A stretch of 64,000 bases of DNA. Origin: Petrolisthes cinctipes (taxonomy: Eukaryota; Arthropoda; Malacostraca; Decapoda; Porcellanidae). This document shows, one piece after another, positions 22,874-33,017 of the stretch (positions are counted from its first letter, which is position 1; each line of letters starts with the position of its first letter). Location of the stretch: positions 1,736,001 to 1,800,000 of the forward strand of contig JAWQEG010001325.1 of assembly GCA_033782935.1 (NCBI GenBank). The letters run 5' to 3'. The notes beneath the pieces were generated by a model. It was not told the origin of the DNA. It saw only the letters and a list, made by a program, of their open reading frames with translations, and did no database searches. The translations under genes and the position numbers were made by a program.

Positions 22874-23131
22874 ATGTTTAAAGTGGCAATTGTGGGCCAT
22901 AGTCAAGTCCCAAGTGGGTTAATAGTAGATGGGGTACAGATTAGAACATACCGTGCACCTGGGGCTAGAGCCAGTAATTTTTTCAGTGATAATAGGCTAA
23001 AAGGTGTGCTGGAGTCGGAACATGACCTTACTGTATTGTGGTTAGGCAGCAACGATATTGAGGAATCCACTCAGCCACGTCAGTGGGTGTCTGATATTAT
23101 TGAGAATGGGAAAGAAATTATGAGAATCTGA
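22874..23131 (+). pseudogene. SGNH-hydrolase-like ORF at the gag position of an LTR element
   Basis: 85 codons from ATG. It contains VAIVGHSQVP near residue 3, resembling block I of SGNH/GDSL hydrolases with the nucleophile Ser. Near residue 57 is LWLGSNDIEE, resembling the block III GxND motif. The fold is compact (beta-strand, motif, central basic region, beta-strand, motif). The frame stops at 23129, and integrase sequence starts about 70 bases later, so most of gag-pol has been deleted and the domain is probably truncated before its C-terminal Asp-His block. Catalytic activity is not implied. Its position about 110 bases after the primer-binding site suggests it opened the element's first gene. 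Confidence 0.55.
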
Positions 23132-23185
23132 AAGGGTATTGTAGCTAGCCTATTCCAGATCACCAACAAATTTTGGCATGCCCAT

Positions 23186-23629
23186 GTGGACACACGTGGA
23201 ATTCACCGGAAGAGAGAGGACGACTTGGCAGACCAGCATGGGGTTGAGCTTCTCTTCACGACCCCATACCACCCTCAGTCAAATGGCCTGATTGAGAGAA
23301 TGCACCGCACCCTAAAAACCGGTCTGGTGTGGGTGAAGTCTGAGATGACGTTGGCTGGTACCTGTACAAAACTGAATCCTAAGTGGAAGGGTCCTTATAG
23401 AGTCAGTGATTCAATAAGGGATGGCCAGTTATATGTGCTCGAGGACCCATACTCAGGGAAAGTGATACAAACAGCGGCTGAGAAAGTAAAGCCGTATGTA
23501 AGCTGCCATGAAATAATTCCGGAGGCGGAAGAGGTGGAAATAGCTCAGGACTTGGATGAGGAGGAGGAGGATCAATGCCTTCCTCCCCGCCACCGTCAAC
23601 CTCCGAGAAGGCTTATTGAGGAATGTTAA
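23186..23629 (+). pseudogene. LTR-element integrase remnant and C-terminal tail
   Basis: Reads LLFTTPYHPQSNGLIERMHR, the conserved block with the catalytic Glu. It then jumps, across an internal deletion near residue 53, to LNPKWKGPYRVSDS, the GPY/F integrase C-terminal module. It ends in an acidic, Pro/Arg-rich tail. The first two catalytic Asp residues are missing. Family: Gypsy-type integrase. Confidence 0.85.
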
Positions 23630-24640
23630 AAGGGTATAGAAACACCCTGTGATGTGTAAGGTCTGCATAGAAAAGTTAATGAGTATGAATGGAATGAACA
23701 GGGAGTATTTCTGTGTAAGGAACCCTAAGGTTGGTTCCCAACATCGGAAGATCAGCTAAAGACTACGTCTCTTCTTGGTAATACTGGGTACGAATTCTCA
23801 GGGAAATTTCTTCTTAATAATTACGAGTATTTCTGTGTAAGGTAATCCTATGTCTATTTCACAGATTTGACATCATGACTTTAATTAATTCGAGGAATGG
23901 TTACCATGGTGATATATTGCCATGGCCTCTTCAGTCCTCACTTCTAGTCATTCCCATTGGTGAGCGCTTAGAATCACTTGAGGAGGCACTCTTCAGTCTC
24001 TAACTGTTGAAAAGAGTAAGAGGGTGAATCTAGAGAGAGAATGTTACACACATGTAGAGTGAATGCTATCGCTTATTTCTGTCAACGTAGGACCGAGTTG
24101 TGTTAGAGTGGCGGTTGGAACGTCTGGGTGGAAGTTCCACAAGTTGTCATCACTAGTGTAGAGAGTGGCTGGGGTCTAAGATGTAATGCATGATGAGACA
24201 TTGTGTTATAATAAGGTGAATTGTAACTTTCCTTAAGGGGAGAGAACTTAGTCAGGTGATATAATGGTATATTTTGATGTCTTATAGATAAGACATTGTG
24301 TTGTAATAAGGTAATGGTAACTTTCCTTAAGGGGAGAGAACTAAGTCAGGTGATATAAGGATATATTTTGATGGGTTCAATATGAGGGTAACTTTCCTTA
24401 AGAGGAGAGAACTCGGATGAAATAATGATATATTTTGCTGTATTGTTCAGTATGAGTAGCTACTATAATTCTAATTCTAGTCGAATGTAGGAATGAGATG
24501 AAGGTCTGATGTTGCTTAGTAAGATGTTGCAATTAACCTGGAGTTGAGGAATGATCTGTGTTAGAATAAGTATTGTGTATTGTTGGTTGGGGAATGTTTT
24601 GTAATCCTACCGTAAGTTTCAGCTCCTAAGAATGGGCGTG
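23630..24640 (+). other. 3' untranslated internal region of the LTR element
   Basis: No gene. A tandem array of about three units of about 105 bp occupies 24190-24445, with TAACTTTCCTTAAGGGGAGA as a repeated core. Confidence 0.7.
24190..24445 (+). repeat. Tandem repeat, about 105-bp period, about 2.5-3 units
   Basis: Each unit contains ACTTTCCTTAAGGGGAGAGA followed by GATATA and TATATTTTGATG-type sequence. Confidence 0.85.
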
Positions 24641-26275
24641 TGTAACGCTCCTATTATTTCCTAATAATTAATTCTTAAGTTGTTTCACCTTAGGATATGA
24701 AGCTTGCGACGGAAGCGGAATGAACATGGGTGTAAATATTGTAAATAGGAATAATCTTGCTTTTCTGGCCTTATTTTTGTCCAGCAAACTGAAACTTACT
24801 TTGGGAGTTGGTAACATTGTTGATGTGGCAATTGTGATAATCTCGTTCCCAAAATATGCCTAAACATTGGAACCGGAAGTGACGACAGAGGTTGTAATAT
24901 TGTGATATAATGATGAGGATATAATTAAGACAGAATCTTATTTTATGTGAAAGACTTATAATAGCCAGGTTTTATTGAATAGTCTGATGAGTGTAAATTT
25001 AAAGTTGTCATAATAATTTAGTTATGTGGAAGTGTGTGGCATCCTTCCCGCCTTTGCCAAGCGAGAGAGGAGGATGGGAAACTCTCTCCACTCTTCTCTT
25101 TCGACCCGACCAGGTAACGTGTGAACGGTGTGATATCGAGGTTACGAATATTTGTTCCAAATTGAGACTTTAAAGAGTACAGTAATAAATTCCTGCCTCT
25201 GTGTTGAGGTTTGGTAGAGGCTATCTTGGTAAATAATTATTTATTGAAATCTTATGGGTTCACTCAGGGAGTGTAATTATTTGTTTTAAAGTAATCTCGA
25301 CTCTTCTCTTTCGACCCGACCAGGCTCGAGCAGCTCGTGACGCCATATTGTCCACACGGGAACTTACTTGCCTTATCTGTTGGTGAACTGGCTTAGGAAT
25401 TAGGGTGTCAGGCATTAGGTTATTATTATTATTTTTGGTAAAAGTCACTAGTGCAGTATTATTTTTGGTAAAGCCACTAATTGGATATTATTATTTCTGG
25501 TAAAAGCCATTAGTTGGCCAGTATTATTGTTGGTAACGCCACTAGTCGGCCAATATTATTTTTTGGTAAGCCACTAGTGTTGTTTTTGGTAAAGTACTAG
25601 TTGGCCTGTGTCTTGTTTTTTTGCTAAATGCCACGTGTATAATCCTGTAAGCAATTCTGCTTGAAACTGACTCCTACGGTAGGTGATTGTGATTGCGATG
25701 TCTAGGTCCATTCACAATTGGGAGGGGGGTGGTACAGTAAGTGGGAGTCCAGTCTCCAGTGGTGTGCCACAGGTGGTATATGTATTATATTTTTTTTTCT
25801 CTTGTACTTAATTTTGGGGAGAACTAAGAAAATTCCTGGTCTCTAGTCTAAATCATTTTTTTTTTTTTTTTTTATATATTGTCAAGGTGCAAGGCTGTGT
25901 TCTAATCTAGTGTTTGTAATATTGAAGTTTCGAGTAGAGTAAGGGGGAAGGTAGTATTTGAAATCATTGTATTAAATCTATTGGGTAAATTTTAGTTAAT
26001 AAGGGGGGCGTAAGTACATTATTAATCAAACCTTTATTTTTTTTTTCTTTTGTGAAAGCTTTGTCATTATAATAATTATATATAGATGTTTTATTTATTA
26101 TATATGTAAATTGATTGGTCTCACAATAATAAATCACTGGGTCTTTTATCTTTGAACAGTAGTTTTTCTGCACTATACCCTGCCACCTGAGGAAGGTCGA
26201 AGACAGTGAACACGAATCCAAATATTTTTTTTTGTGATAGCGCAGGGTTTTTGGTTGGGAGCACCGGGAATTTTA
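24641..26275 (+). repeat. 3' LTR (3'-truncated)
   Basis: Starts TGTAACGCTC and includes the whole region shared with the 5' LTR. It stops at GAGCACCGGGAAT, where the 5' LTR still continues for about 40 bases. An inverted partial copy is at 30583-31684. Confidence 0.8.
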
Positions 26276-27062
26276 AAATGGAAGCACTGGGTGCTGGGTT
26301 GGTTTGTTTACGTGTTGCTGCAGCAGCGGAGAACGTATCGTATGGAGACACCAATATATTATCAACATCTTATTGTGATTTAGTACTGTTACTATCATTG
26401 ACGACGTAAAATAAAATTATAAAAGGCCTGTATAAGTTTGTATATCATTCTAATTTTGTTATCTTTGCGTATATGCGGACTAAAAAGCCTCTTCTGAAAT
26501 AATAGGATATATTTTTATTCATGGCTGTATTCGTATGAAAATAAGTCCAAGATAAGTTAAAAATATGTAAAAAATATTGAATAAGTTATAATAAGTCGTT
26601 CCACAATAGGAAGCCCAATACAACTTTGCCCGACATAGGACATTTTGGTATTTATTGAAAGAATTACCGTTTTGCCGCAGTGTTGCCAGATCCAGCTGGG
26701 TCCCAGTATTTTACCCCTGTCATTTATTGTACTTTATCACGATTATTTCCCGGTAGTTTGCCCAGGTTAGGTTCCGGTAGTTTGCCCAGGTTAGGTCCCG
26801 GTAGTCTGATGCGGTCTAGGTTAGGTTAGGTCAGGTCAGGTAAGGTCAGGCTAATTTCAAAATGCCCCATTTGAATATGCCCTATCTTGGAAATGGGGCA
26901 TTTGCAGAGGAAATGCCATAGAAGAAAATAGTCTTAGAATGGTCTAAATAAGTGGGTAATGAAGGTAGAAAAAACGTACGCAATAACGGTAATTCTTTCA
27001 ATATTTAAAGACATTTTTTCCAGCCTAGAAATTGCCATCAAAATGCCGTTTGGCAACTCGCA
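26276..27062. other. Intergenic stretch with telomere-like pentamers
   Basis: No gene. 26740-26860 has a CGGTAGTTTGCCCAGGTTAGG-type minisatellite grading into GGTTA/GGTCA pentamers. A pair of inverted segments around ATTGAAAGAATTACCGTT lies at 26655-26675 and 26988-27008. Confidence 0.6.
26740..26860. repeat. 24-bp minisatellite plus degenerate (GGTTA)n/(GGTCA)n
   Basis: Units of GGTTAGGTCCCGGTAGT type, then about seven pentamers mixing GGTTA, GGTCA and GGTAA. Related to the array at 42583-42718. Confidence 0.8.
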
Positions 27063-27695
27063 TTAACCCCTCCGGGCCGGGCCAAGAATGAAATTACGTG
27101 CTGTGAGTACGGGTCCAATACTTACTTTAATCCTGCCTGTCCGGGTATTTCCCGGAAAATCACTCTACTTCTCTTACTCCCTACGTCTAAACTACAATAC
27201 TGAACAACTTAAATTTGATTGTGTACTCACCATCAACTCCTCCTCTTTCCATTAAAACCAACCCTAGCTCTCTAGGACACTCCATTACCGAGAAATCAAG
27301 TGAGGAATGGAGGTCACTTTTCCCGTGAGAGCGAGGCTGCGTTCGCTTTGTGAGCGTGGCTCTGACAAGGACTGGCGTGGGTGGAGAAAAGATGGCCGCC
27401 GGCAGAATGACGCAACACTTGCCTCCCCCAGGCGACACGTCGTACGGTTCGTGTGCATCCTACCATTACAGCCCCTGTATTATTTGTGTGGTTAGCTGAC
27501 CATTCCAGAGTGGTTTTATGCCCTGGAGAGAAGCGTGGGAGTTATGTACAGTATTTACGCGAAACATTTTCAGTGTCATTCGCACCATTTGTTCATGTTC
27601 AACGTAAATATAAATGTGTCACTATCACTGTTATCCTTATTTTCTATATATTTTTGTATTTTGTTGTTTTAAATTTTTTATTATCATTTTTTCTA

Positions 27696-27975
27696 TGCGT
27701 AAATGTGTCACTATCACTTTTCTTATAGCCTAATATGTACAAATGTGTCACTATCACGTCACTACAGCCTAAAATATATGTACAAATGTGTCACTATCAC
27801 GTCACTACAGCCTAAAATATATGTACAAATGTGTCACTCTCACTTTTCTTATAGCCTAATAAGTACAAATGTGTCACTATCACGTCACTACAGCCTAAAA
27901 TATATGTACAAATGTGTCACTCTCACTTTTCTTATAGCCTAAATAGTGTCACTGTCACCAAGTGTCACTGTCACT
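27696..27975. repeat. Minisatellite with TGTGTCACTATCAC core
   Basis: About seven units of about 42-47 bp alternating between two unit types, one with GTCACTACAGCC and one with TTTTCTTATAGCC. It lies just 3' of the transposase stop. Confidence 0.9.
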
Positions 27976-28005
27976 TTATTCGCATACTCCCATCACTTCC
28001 TGCTT

Positions 28006-30354
28006 CTATATATATTCCAATATATGGTAGTCTGAGAAGCAGTTTCCAGGGCATAACGGCACACAACATTCCTTGCACCAGAAGCGAGTTTCCTTGGACT
28101 TCTGGGGGTGACGTGTTGTGTGCCTGCAAACATAGCAGCGACGAGAGCCTGGACGTCCTGACGGCAACGGTGGCAGATTAGTGAGGTAGTGGCGAGCCAT
28201 ATAGCCACTCTGCTGCAACCTGTCAGGCCGTTGTGCCGCTGCCTGTCTGCCTTGCTGTGGTTGCACAGTGCTGAACCTCTCCAGGAGCTGAGATATCAAC
28301 TCTAGCTCGAATTCCCGGAGTGCCAACTTGGAGTCAGGGTGATGCTGGAGGTAGAGTATATAACAGTTCAGCACTGTGACATCAAGAAGGTGGAAGAAAG
28401 CCTTCTTGTACCACTTACAAGTTTTTCTCAGACAATCGATGGAACTCACCATCATGTCTGACTTATCAACGAGTCTCATATTGATGTTATAATCGAGCAC
28501 AGCATCAGGCTTGTAGATGGTATCACCTGTGCCGCGCTCAGTCTTCCCAGAATCCTGCATCACGCCCCTGTTCACGGTGGTGAGCATATTGACGGGGCGT
28601 TTATCGTGCCATTTGATGGCCAGCATGTTCCCACATTTCTTTTTGATGCAGTCGCCCCTCCGGGTGAGAGGGAATGCTGGCCACCCCTTCCTGTTGACAC
28701 GAATAGTTCCGCAGGATCCTGTTTGGTGCTGCAGGAGAAACTGGCTAAGTGCTGGAGAGGTGTAATAGTTATCAGTGTACAGGATGTGGTTGTTGTCAAG
28801 GTAATCCCCCATGAGTGCCTTGACAACACTCCCGCTGAAGCCAAGAGGGTCGTCGGCCGGGACATCCACATCCGTACCTGAATAGAGTATAAAATCCAAC
28901 ACATAGCCAGTCTTACAGTCGCAGATGACATAGAATTTGATGCCAAATCTATGCCTCTTTGACGGGATGTACTGGATGAAGGACAGTCTTCCCCTGAACA
29001 GCACCAGAGACTCGTCGATAACCACTTTCTGGAATGGTCGAAAAAATGCTCGTATTTTCTCCTGGAGGATAGACATTACTGGCCTAATTTTCCACAGCCT
29101 GTCGTTCGGGTGTGGACCCATGTTGGGGGCGAAGTGCAGGTAGGACAAAATGTCCCTATACCTGTCCCTGGACATGTATTTCCCGAACGCAGGTGTGGAT
29201 ATCAGGGCGTGTGTGCTCCAGAAGTCCTTGAGGCGATGTTTCTTGACATGAGGCATCATCATGGTCAAAGCTAACCACACATACAACTCAGCAATATCGA
29301 CGTCAGCCCATTGCAACATCTTACTATGTTCCCTGCCTGGTCTATTGCTGAGTTGCACAGAGAGTTGTTTGAAGGTGTTTATCTCCTGCATCATGTAAGT
29401 CATCAATATTATATCAAAAAAGGCAGTGAAATAATCTAATATTGATGACCTCTGACGACAGGGAAATGCGGCCTGTATACCTGAATGACTGTCGTCAAAG
29501 GCAGGTATATCAGGCGCAAATTCATCGCAATCCGTCCACACATAGGGATCAGCAGGTCTATGACGAGGTGCGCCGCGTTGCTGTCGTTGTTGTTGTGGTG
29601 GTGGTGGTGCAGCGGTACCAGGGGCAGGCGAGAGTGAGTCGTCAGGCACGAGAGGAGAGGGAGAGTGTGGTGGTGGGGGAGGTGGCGTCAGGTCACGGGG
29701 GGGCGGGCTATCAGGGTCAACTGTAGGGGAGAGATAAGCTGCCTTTGTCCTCTTCCCCCTTCCTTTACCCTTCCCTCTTACTCCTACTCTCCTCCCTCTT
29801 ACCACCACTGGTTGCGACGCATCCTCGTCTGACGAGGAAGAGGAAGACGAAAAATCTAACCTCCTCCTCGGCCTCTTGCCCATGGGAGTGGAGACGTAGC
29901 GAGGTTTGGAGGTTGAAGCAGGAGTAGACCTCTTCCTGCCTCCCACGCCAGATGTTGTAGGAATGGGAGACAAGAGAGTGTCTCCCAAACTACCTCCCAC
30001 CCCACTGGTGGACGGAATTGCAACAGGGGCTGTAACCTCTGACACATCATGCAAGGCTGAAGTTGAGGGAAGAGCTGTGATGGAAGTCACCGCTACACAG
30101 ACATCTTCCTCAGTTGATTCGTCAGCTTGCCATTCAGTATCAGAGTAGCTGTCCAGGTCGTCACTCCCATATGAAAGGTCTGCCAGATTCTCCAATTCCC
30201 GCCCTATTGCAGAATCTGACAACCTTGCAGGTGCATGACGCAATCTAGCTGGTTGCACCCGCGGAGTAGAGGTTACAGGAGCGGGTGCGCCTGGCAGCGC
30301 GGTAGGATGCACCGAATCGAACGAGCCCGTATTTTCTTCACTACGCCCAGCCAT
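28006..30354 (-). CDS. piggyBac transposase, full length
   Basis: A 782-residue protein from the Met at 30354 (MAGRSEEN). The frame extends 35 codons further upstream, but the upstream part looks non-coding and the shorter start fits the family. Residues 1-270 are acidic, Ser/Pro-rich and probably disordered, with basic stretches that could act in nuclear import. The DDE_Tnp_1_7 core follows. The catalytic Asp residues expected in piggyBac are all present: VVIDESLVLF (D447), ILYTDNYYTS (D528) and MRLVDKSDMM (D630). The C-terminus is a Cys/His-rich domain (CYVCRHTTRH, FWCKECCVPLC and a final H), as in piggyBac enzymes that bind their end repeats. The enzyme excises and inserts the element at TTAA by hairpin intermediates without leaving a footprint. 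There are no stops or frameshifts, the only large gene in the window of which this is true. Whether it is active is not known. Confidence 0.92.
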   Translation of the reverse strand: MAGRSEENTGSFDSVHPTALPGAPAPVTSTPRVQPARLRHAPARLSDSAIGRELENLADLSYGSDDLDSYSDTEWQADESTEEDVCVAVTSITALPSTSALHDVSEVTAPVAIPSTSGVGGSLGDTLLSPIPTTSGVGGRKRSTPASTSKPRYVSTPMGKRPRRRLDFSSSSSSSDEDASQPVVVRGRRVGVRGKGKGRGKRTKAAYLSPTVDPDSPPPRDLTPPPPPPHSPSPLVPDDSLSPAPGTAAPPPPQQQRQQRGAPRHRPADPYVWTDCDEFAPDIPAFDDSHSGIQAAFPCRQRSSILDYFTAFFDIILMTYMMQEINTFKQLSVQLSNRPGREHSKMLQWADVDIAELYVWLALTMMMPHVKKHRLKDFWSTHALISTPAFGKYMSRDRYRDILSYLHFAPNMGPHPNDRLWKIRPVMSILQEKIRAFFRPFQKVVIDESLVLFRGRLSFIQYIPSKRHRFGIKFYVICDCKTGYVLDFILYSGTDVDVPADDPLGFSGSVVKALMGDYLDNNHILYTDNYYTSPALSQFLLQHQTGSCGTIRVNRKGWPAFPLTRRGDCIKKKCGNMLAIKWHDKRPVNMLTTVNRGVMQDSGKTERGTGDTIYKPDAVLDYNINMRLVDKSDMMVSSIDCLRKTCKWYKKAFFHLLDVTVLNCYILYLQHHPDSKLALREFELELISQLLERFSTVQPQQGRQAAAQRPDRLQQSGYMARHYLTNLPPLPSGRPGSRRCYVCRHTTRHPQKSKETRFWCKECCVPLCPGNCFSDYHILEYI

Positions 30355-30465
30355 TGTCACGGTCAAGCACACACTGATTGAATGTGGGGATGAAAAGGTC
30401 TGGTGGTGAAGTATAGCCAGATCAAAAAAAATCCCGACAAATTTGGCGTTTTTCCCCATAAATTA

Positions 30466-30572
30466 CCAAAAGCGGGATTTCCCGCTGCCCGGACTCTGTC
30501 GACAGAGCGGGATTTCCCGCTGCCCGGCCTCTGTCGACCGAGCGGGAAATCCCGCTGCCCGGACTCTGGGGG
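30466..30572. repeat. Subterminal palindromic repeats of piggyBac right end
   Basis: Three near-identical units of about 36 bp, each with the palindrome AGCGGGATTTCCCGCT (or AGCGGGAAATCCCGCT) followed by GCCCGGACTCTG. Possible transposase-binding sites by position. Confidence 0.75.
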
Positions 30573-30582
30573 TTAAAGTGTG

Positions 30583-31684
30583 GGCTCGCCTATTGTGAAT
30601 GGACCTAGACTTCGCAATCACAATCACCTACCGTAGGAGTCAGTTTCCAGCAGAATTGCTTACAGGATTATACACGTGGCATTTAACAAACAAACAAGAC
30701 ACAGGCCAACTAGTCCTTTACCAAAAACAACACTGCACTAGTGGCTTTTACCAAAAATAATATTATACAACTAGTGGCGTTACCAAAAATATCACTGCAC
30801 TAGTGGCTTTTTACCAAAAATAATACTATACAACTAGTGGCGTTACCAAAAATAACACTGCACTAGTGGTTTTTACAAAAAAAAATATTATACAACTAGT
30901 GGCTTTACCAAAAATAACACTGCACTTATGCCTGACACCCTAATACCTAAGCCAGTTCACCAACAGATACGGCAAGTTCCCACGTGGACAATATGGCGTC
31001 AAGAGCTGCTCGGGCTGAGAGAGAAGTGTGAACAATTAATTTAAAACAAATAATTACATTCCCTGAGTGAACCCATAAGATTTCAAAAATAATTATTCAC
31101 CAAGATAGCCTCTACCAAACCTCAACACAGAGGCAGGAATTTATTACCGTATTCTTTAAAGTCTCAACTTGTAACCAATATTCGTAACTTTAATGTCACA
31201 CGTTACCTGCTCTGGCCGAGAGAGAAGAGTGAAAACACCACAGCTGTCTACCCTCATTCTTCCTCGCTTGGCAAGGCGGGAAAGATGCCACACACTTCCA
31301 CATAAATAAATCTTTATGACAACTTTAAATTTACACTCAACAGATTATTCAATGAAACCTGGTTATCATAAGCCTTTCACAGAAAATAAGATTCAGTCTT
31401 AATTATATCCTCATCATCATATCACAATATTACAACCTCTCTCGTCACTTCCGGTTCCAATGTTTATGTATATTTGGGAACGAGATTATCACAATTGCCA
31501 CATCAACAATGTTACCAACTCCCAAAAGTAAGTTTCAGGGTGCAGGCCAAAAATAAGGCAAGAAAGGCAAGATTATTCCTATTTACAATATTTACACCCA
31601 TGTTCATTCCGCTTCCGTCGCAAGCTTCATCTCCTAAGGTGAAACAACTTAAGAATTAATTATTAGGAAAATAATAGGAGCGTT
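30583..31684 (-). mobile_element. Inverted partial LTR of the 21948-26275 family
   Basis: The reverse complement matches 24644 to about 25720 including the GCCACTAGT tandem units, whose copy number differs from the other LTRs. It is truncated at the left near the piggyBac flank and abuts hAT coding sequence at the right. Confidence 0.85.
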
Positions 31685-33015
31685 TTAATTTTTATGATTT
31701 GCCAGCCATTCGAAGAACACTTCAGGGTTATTTAGAGCTTTTATTTCTTCGGGGACACTTAGATTTGGCAAGCTCCTCCACTCATTGTCCAACTGTTGTA
31801 TATCACCCTGGTAAATGCGAGGGAGTTCCTGTGTAAAATCAGCTAGTGTTGGTACTGAACTCAATATATTTTTATCAGTGCATATGGAAACATTTAAATA
31901 TGTACACATTTTAAATAAGTTTGATTCAAATAGAAATCTTTTCTTGATTTCAACACAAGCGGTCACTAGTAATTGCCTGCAGCGAGTTCGGACATAATCG
32001 AGAATTTTCTTATCTCTGTACTCTGGTACAACATAGGATGAGCCTATGTATTTCAGCACCTAAATATATATGGTCTAAAGGAACAAAGTGTCTTTCGTCC
32101 GATGGGTCTATTTGTGCAATTTCTGGGTTGGCATGTATCACCTCCTGTTTGTAGTAACACCGAAGTATATCCAAATAAAGACTCTTAAAACAGTTGTACA
32201 ACTTATGAATGGTTGGTGTTTTATGCTGGAACATAAGGTTAACTTGTGTGAACTTAGGTAATATAAATGTAAGAAAAGTGAAAAACATAAACACTGCTGG
32301 ATCCCGAAGAGCTTCATATATGGCAGAAGAAGCGGACAGTCTATCTTCAAGGTGTTTTTGTGTAAATTACAGTGTGAGGGGCTTCCACTGTTCTACCACA
32401 CGATCTACAGCCATTTGCAATGACAACCACCTTGTTTGTGCCACATGAAGTAATTTGTGAGGCTTAACATCACAGAATGACTGGAATTCACGAAATTCAC
32501 TTTTCCTTTTTGCACTGTGAGAGAAGTATGTATAGATATTTCTGATCATATCTTCACACATACGAGGTAGGGTTTTTGCAGCCTGTGATGCACACAAATG
32601 AATTGAGTGACAAACACACTTCAATACCGTAACACCTGGTGCAACTTCACGAAAACGGCTAGCTAGTGAACGAGTTGTGTTTTCCCATAATGTTACTCGC
32701 ACCATCAGCAGCAAAGCCTATCAAATTTTCTGCCGGTATTGCATTGTCATTAAAATAGTTCATAATTAATTGAAAAAGGTGCTCTCCTGTAGATCCTTCT
32801 GCCTTTTCTGATATATTGTCATTTGATGTTTCATTATCACTGTATATTGGCAACAAATCTAAAAATTTAGTTTCATTCTTTCCTGTTGTCTGGTTAAAAA
32901 GTGTCACTACCATTGCACAGCTTTTACAAGTACATACATCTTTTGTTTCGTCTACGATCAATGAAAATTTGTTTTCTCTTAAAGCCTCATATACATCTAT
33001 TTTAGCGACCTTTAA
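31685..33015 (-). pseudogene. hAT-superfamily transposase, fragmented
   Basis: Four minus-strand open pieces line up in order as one protein. The first has KFSLIVDETKDVC and GFAADGASNIMGK, both with conserved Asp. The next has CVCHSIHLCASQAAKT and VAQTRWLSLQMAV. Then comes a long helical part with FFTFLTFILPKFTQ, and last a C-terminal piece ending in FFEWLANHKN. This is the RNase H-like core of the hAT/DUF4371-type family. The N-terminal zinc finger and the C-terminal dimerisation motif are missing. Frame breaks lie near 32700, 32370-32300 and 32050. The 5' end abuts the THAP gene start at 33018. Confidence 0.8.
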
Positions 33016-33017
33016 GG

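Larger units (their letters stand above)
21948..26275 (+). mobile_element. LTR retrotransposon with long LTRs, internally deleted
   Basis: Two direct repeats share about 770 bp at 98% or so by eye (21952-22721 and 25499-26274). The 5' LTR ends TGTTACA at 22761 and is followed by GGTGGCAGCGGTGGGA, a plausible primer-binding site. The 3' LTR starts TGTAACGCTC at 24641. A complete LTR would therefore be about 1.67 kb with TGTAACG...TGTTACA ends. The 5' LTR is truncated at 21948 and the 3' LTR at 26275. The internal 1.9 kb holds an SGNH-like ORF and an integrase remnant. Confidence 0.85.
27067..30572 (-). mobile_element. piggyBac-type DNA transposon, apparently complete
   Basis: Flanked by TTAA at 27063-27066 and 30573-30576, the piggyBac target duplication. 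Ends start CCCCTCCGGGCCGGG on the left and, read inward, CCCCCAGAGTCCGGG on the right, so the terminal repeats are short and imperfect. It carries one long intact transposase gene on the minus strand, a minisatellite downstream of the gene, and palindromic subterminal repeats on the promoter side. Confidence 0.9.

Noticed and set aside
28517..30148. Several plus-strand frames of 68-94 codons across 28.5-30.1 kb
   Set aside because: Antisense to the piggyBac transposase, with no independent support.
31474..31659. Plus-strand 61-codon frame
   Set aside because: Lies antisense within the inverted LTR fragment and has no domain.
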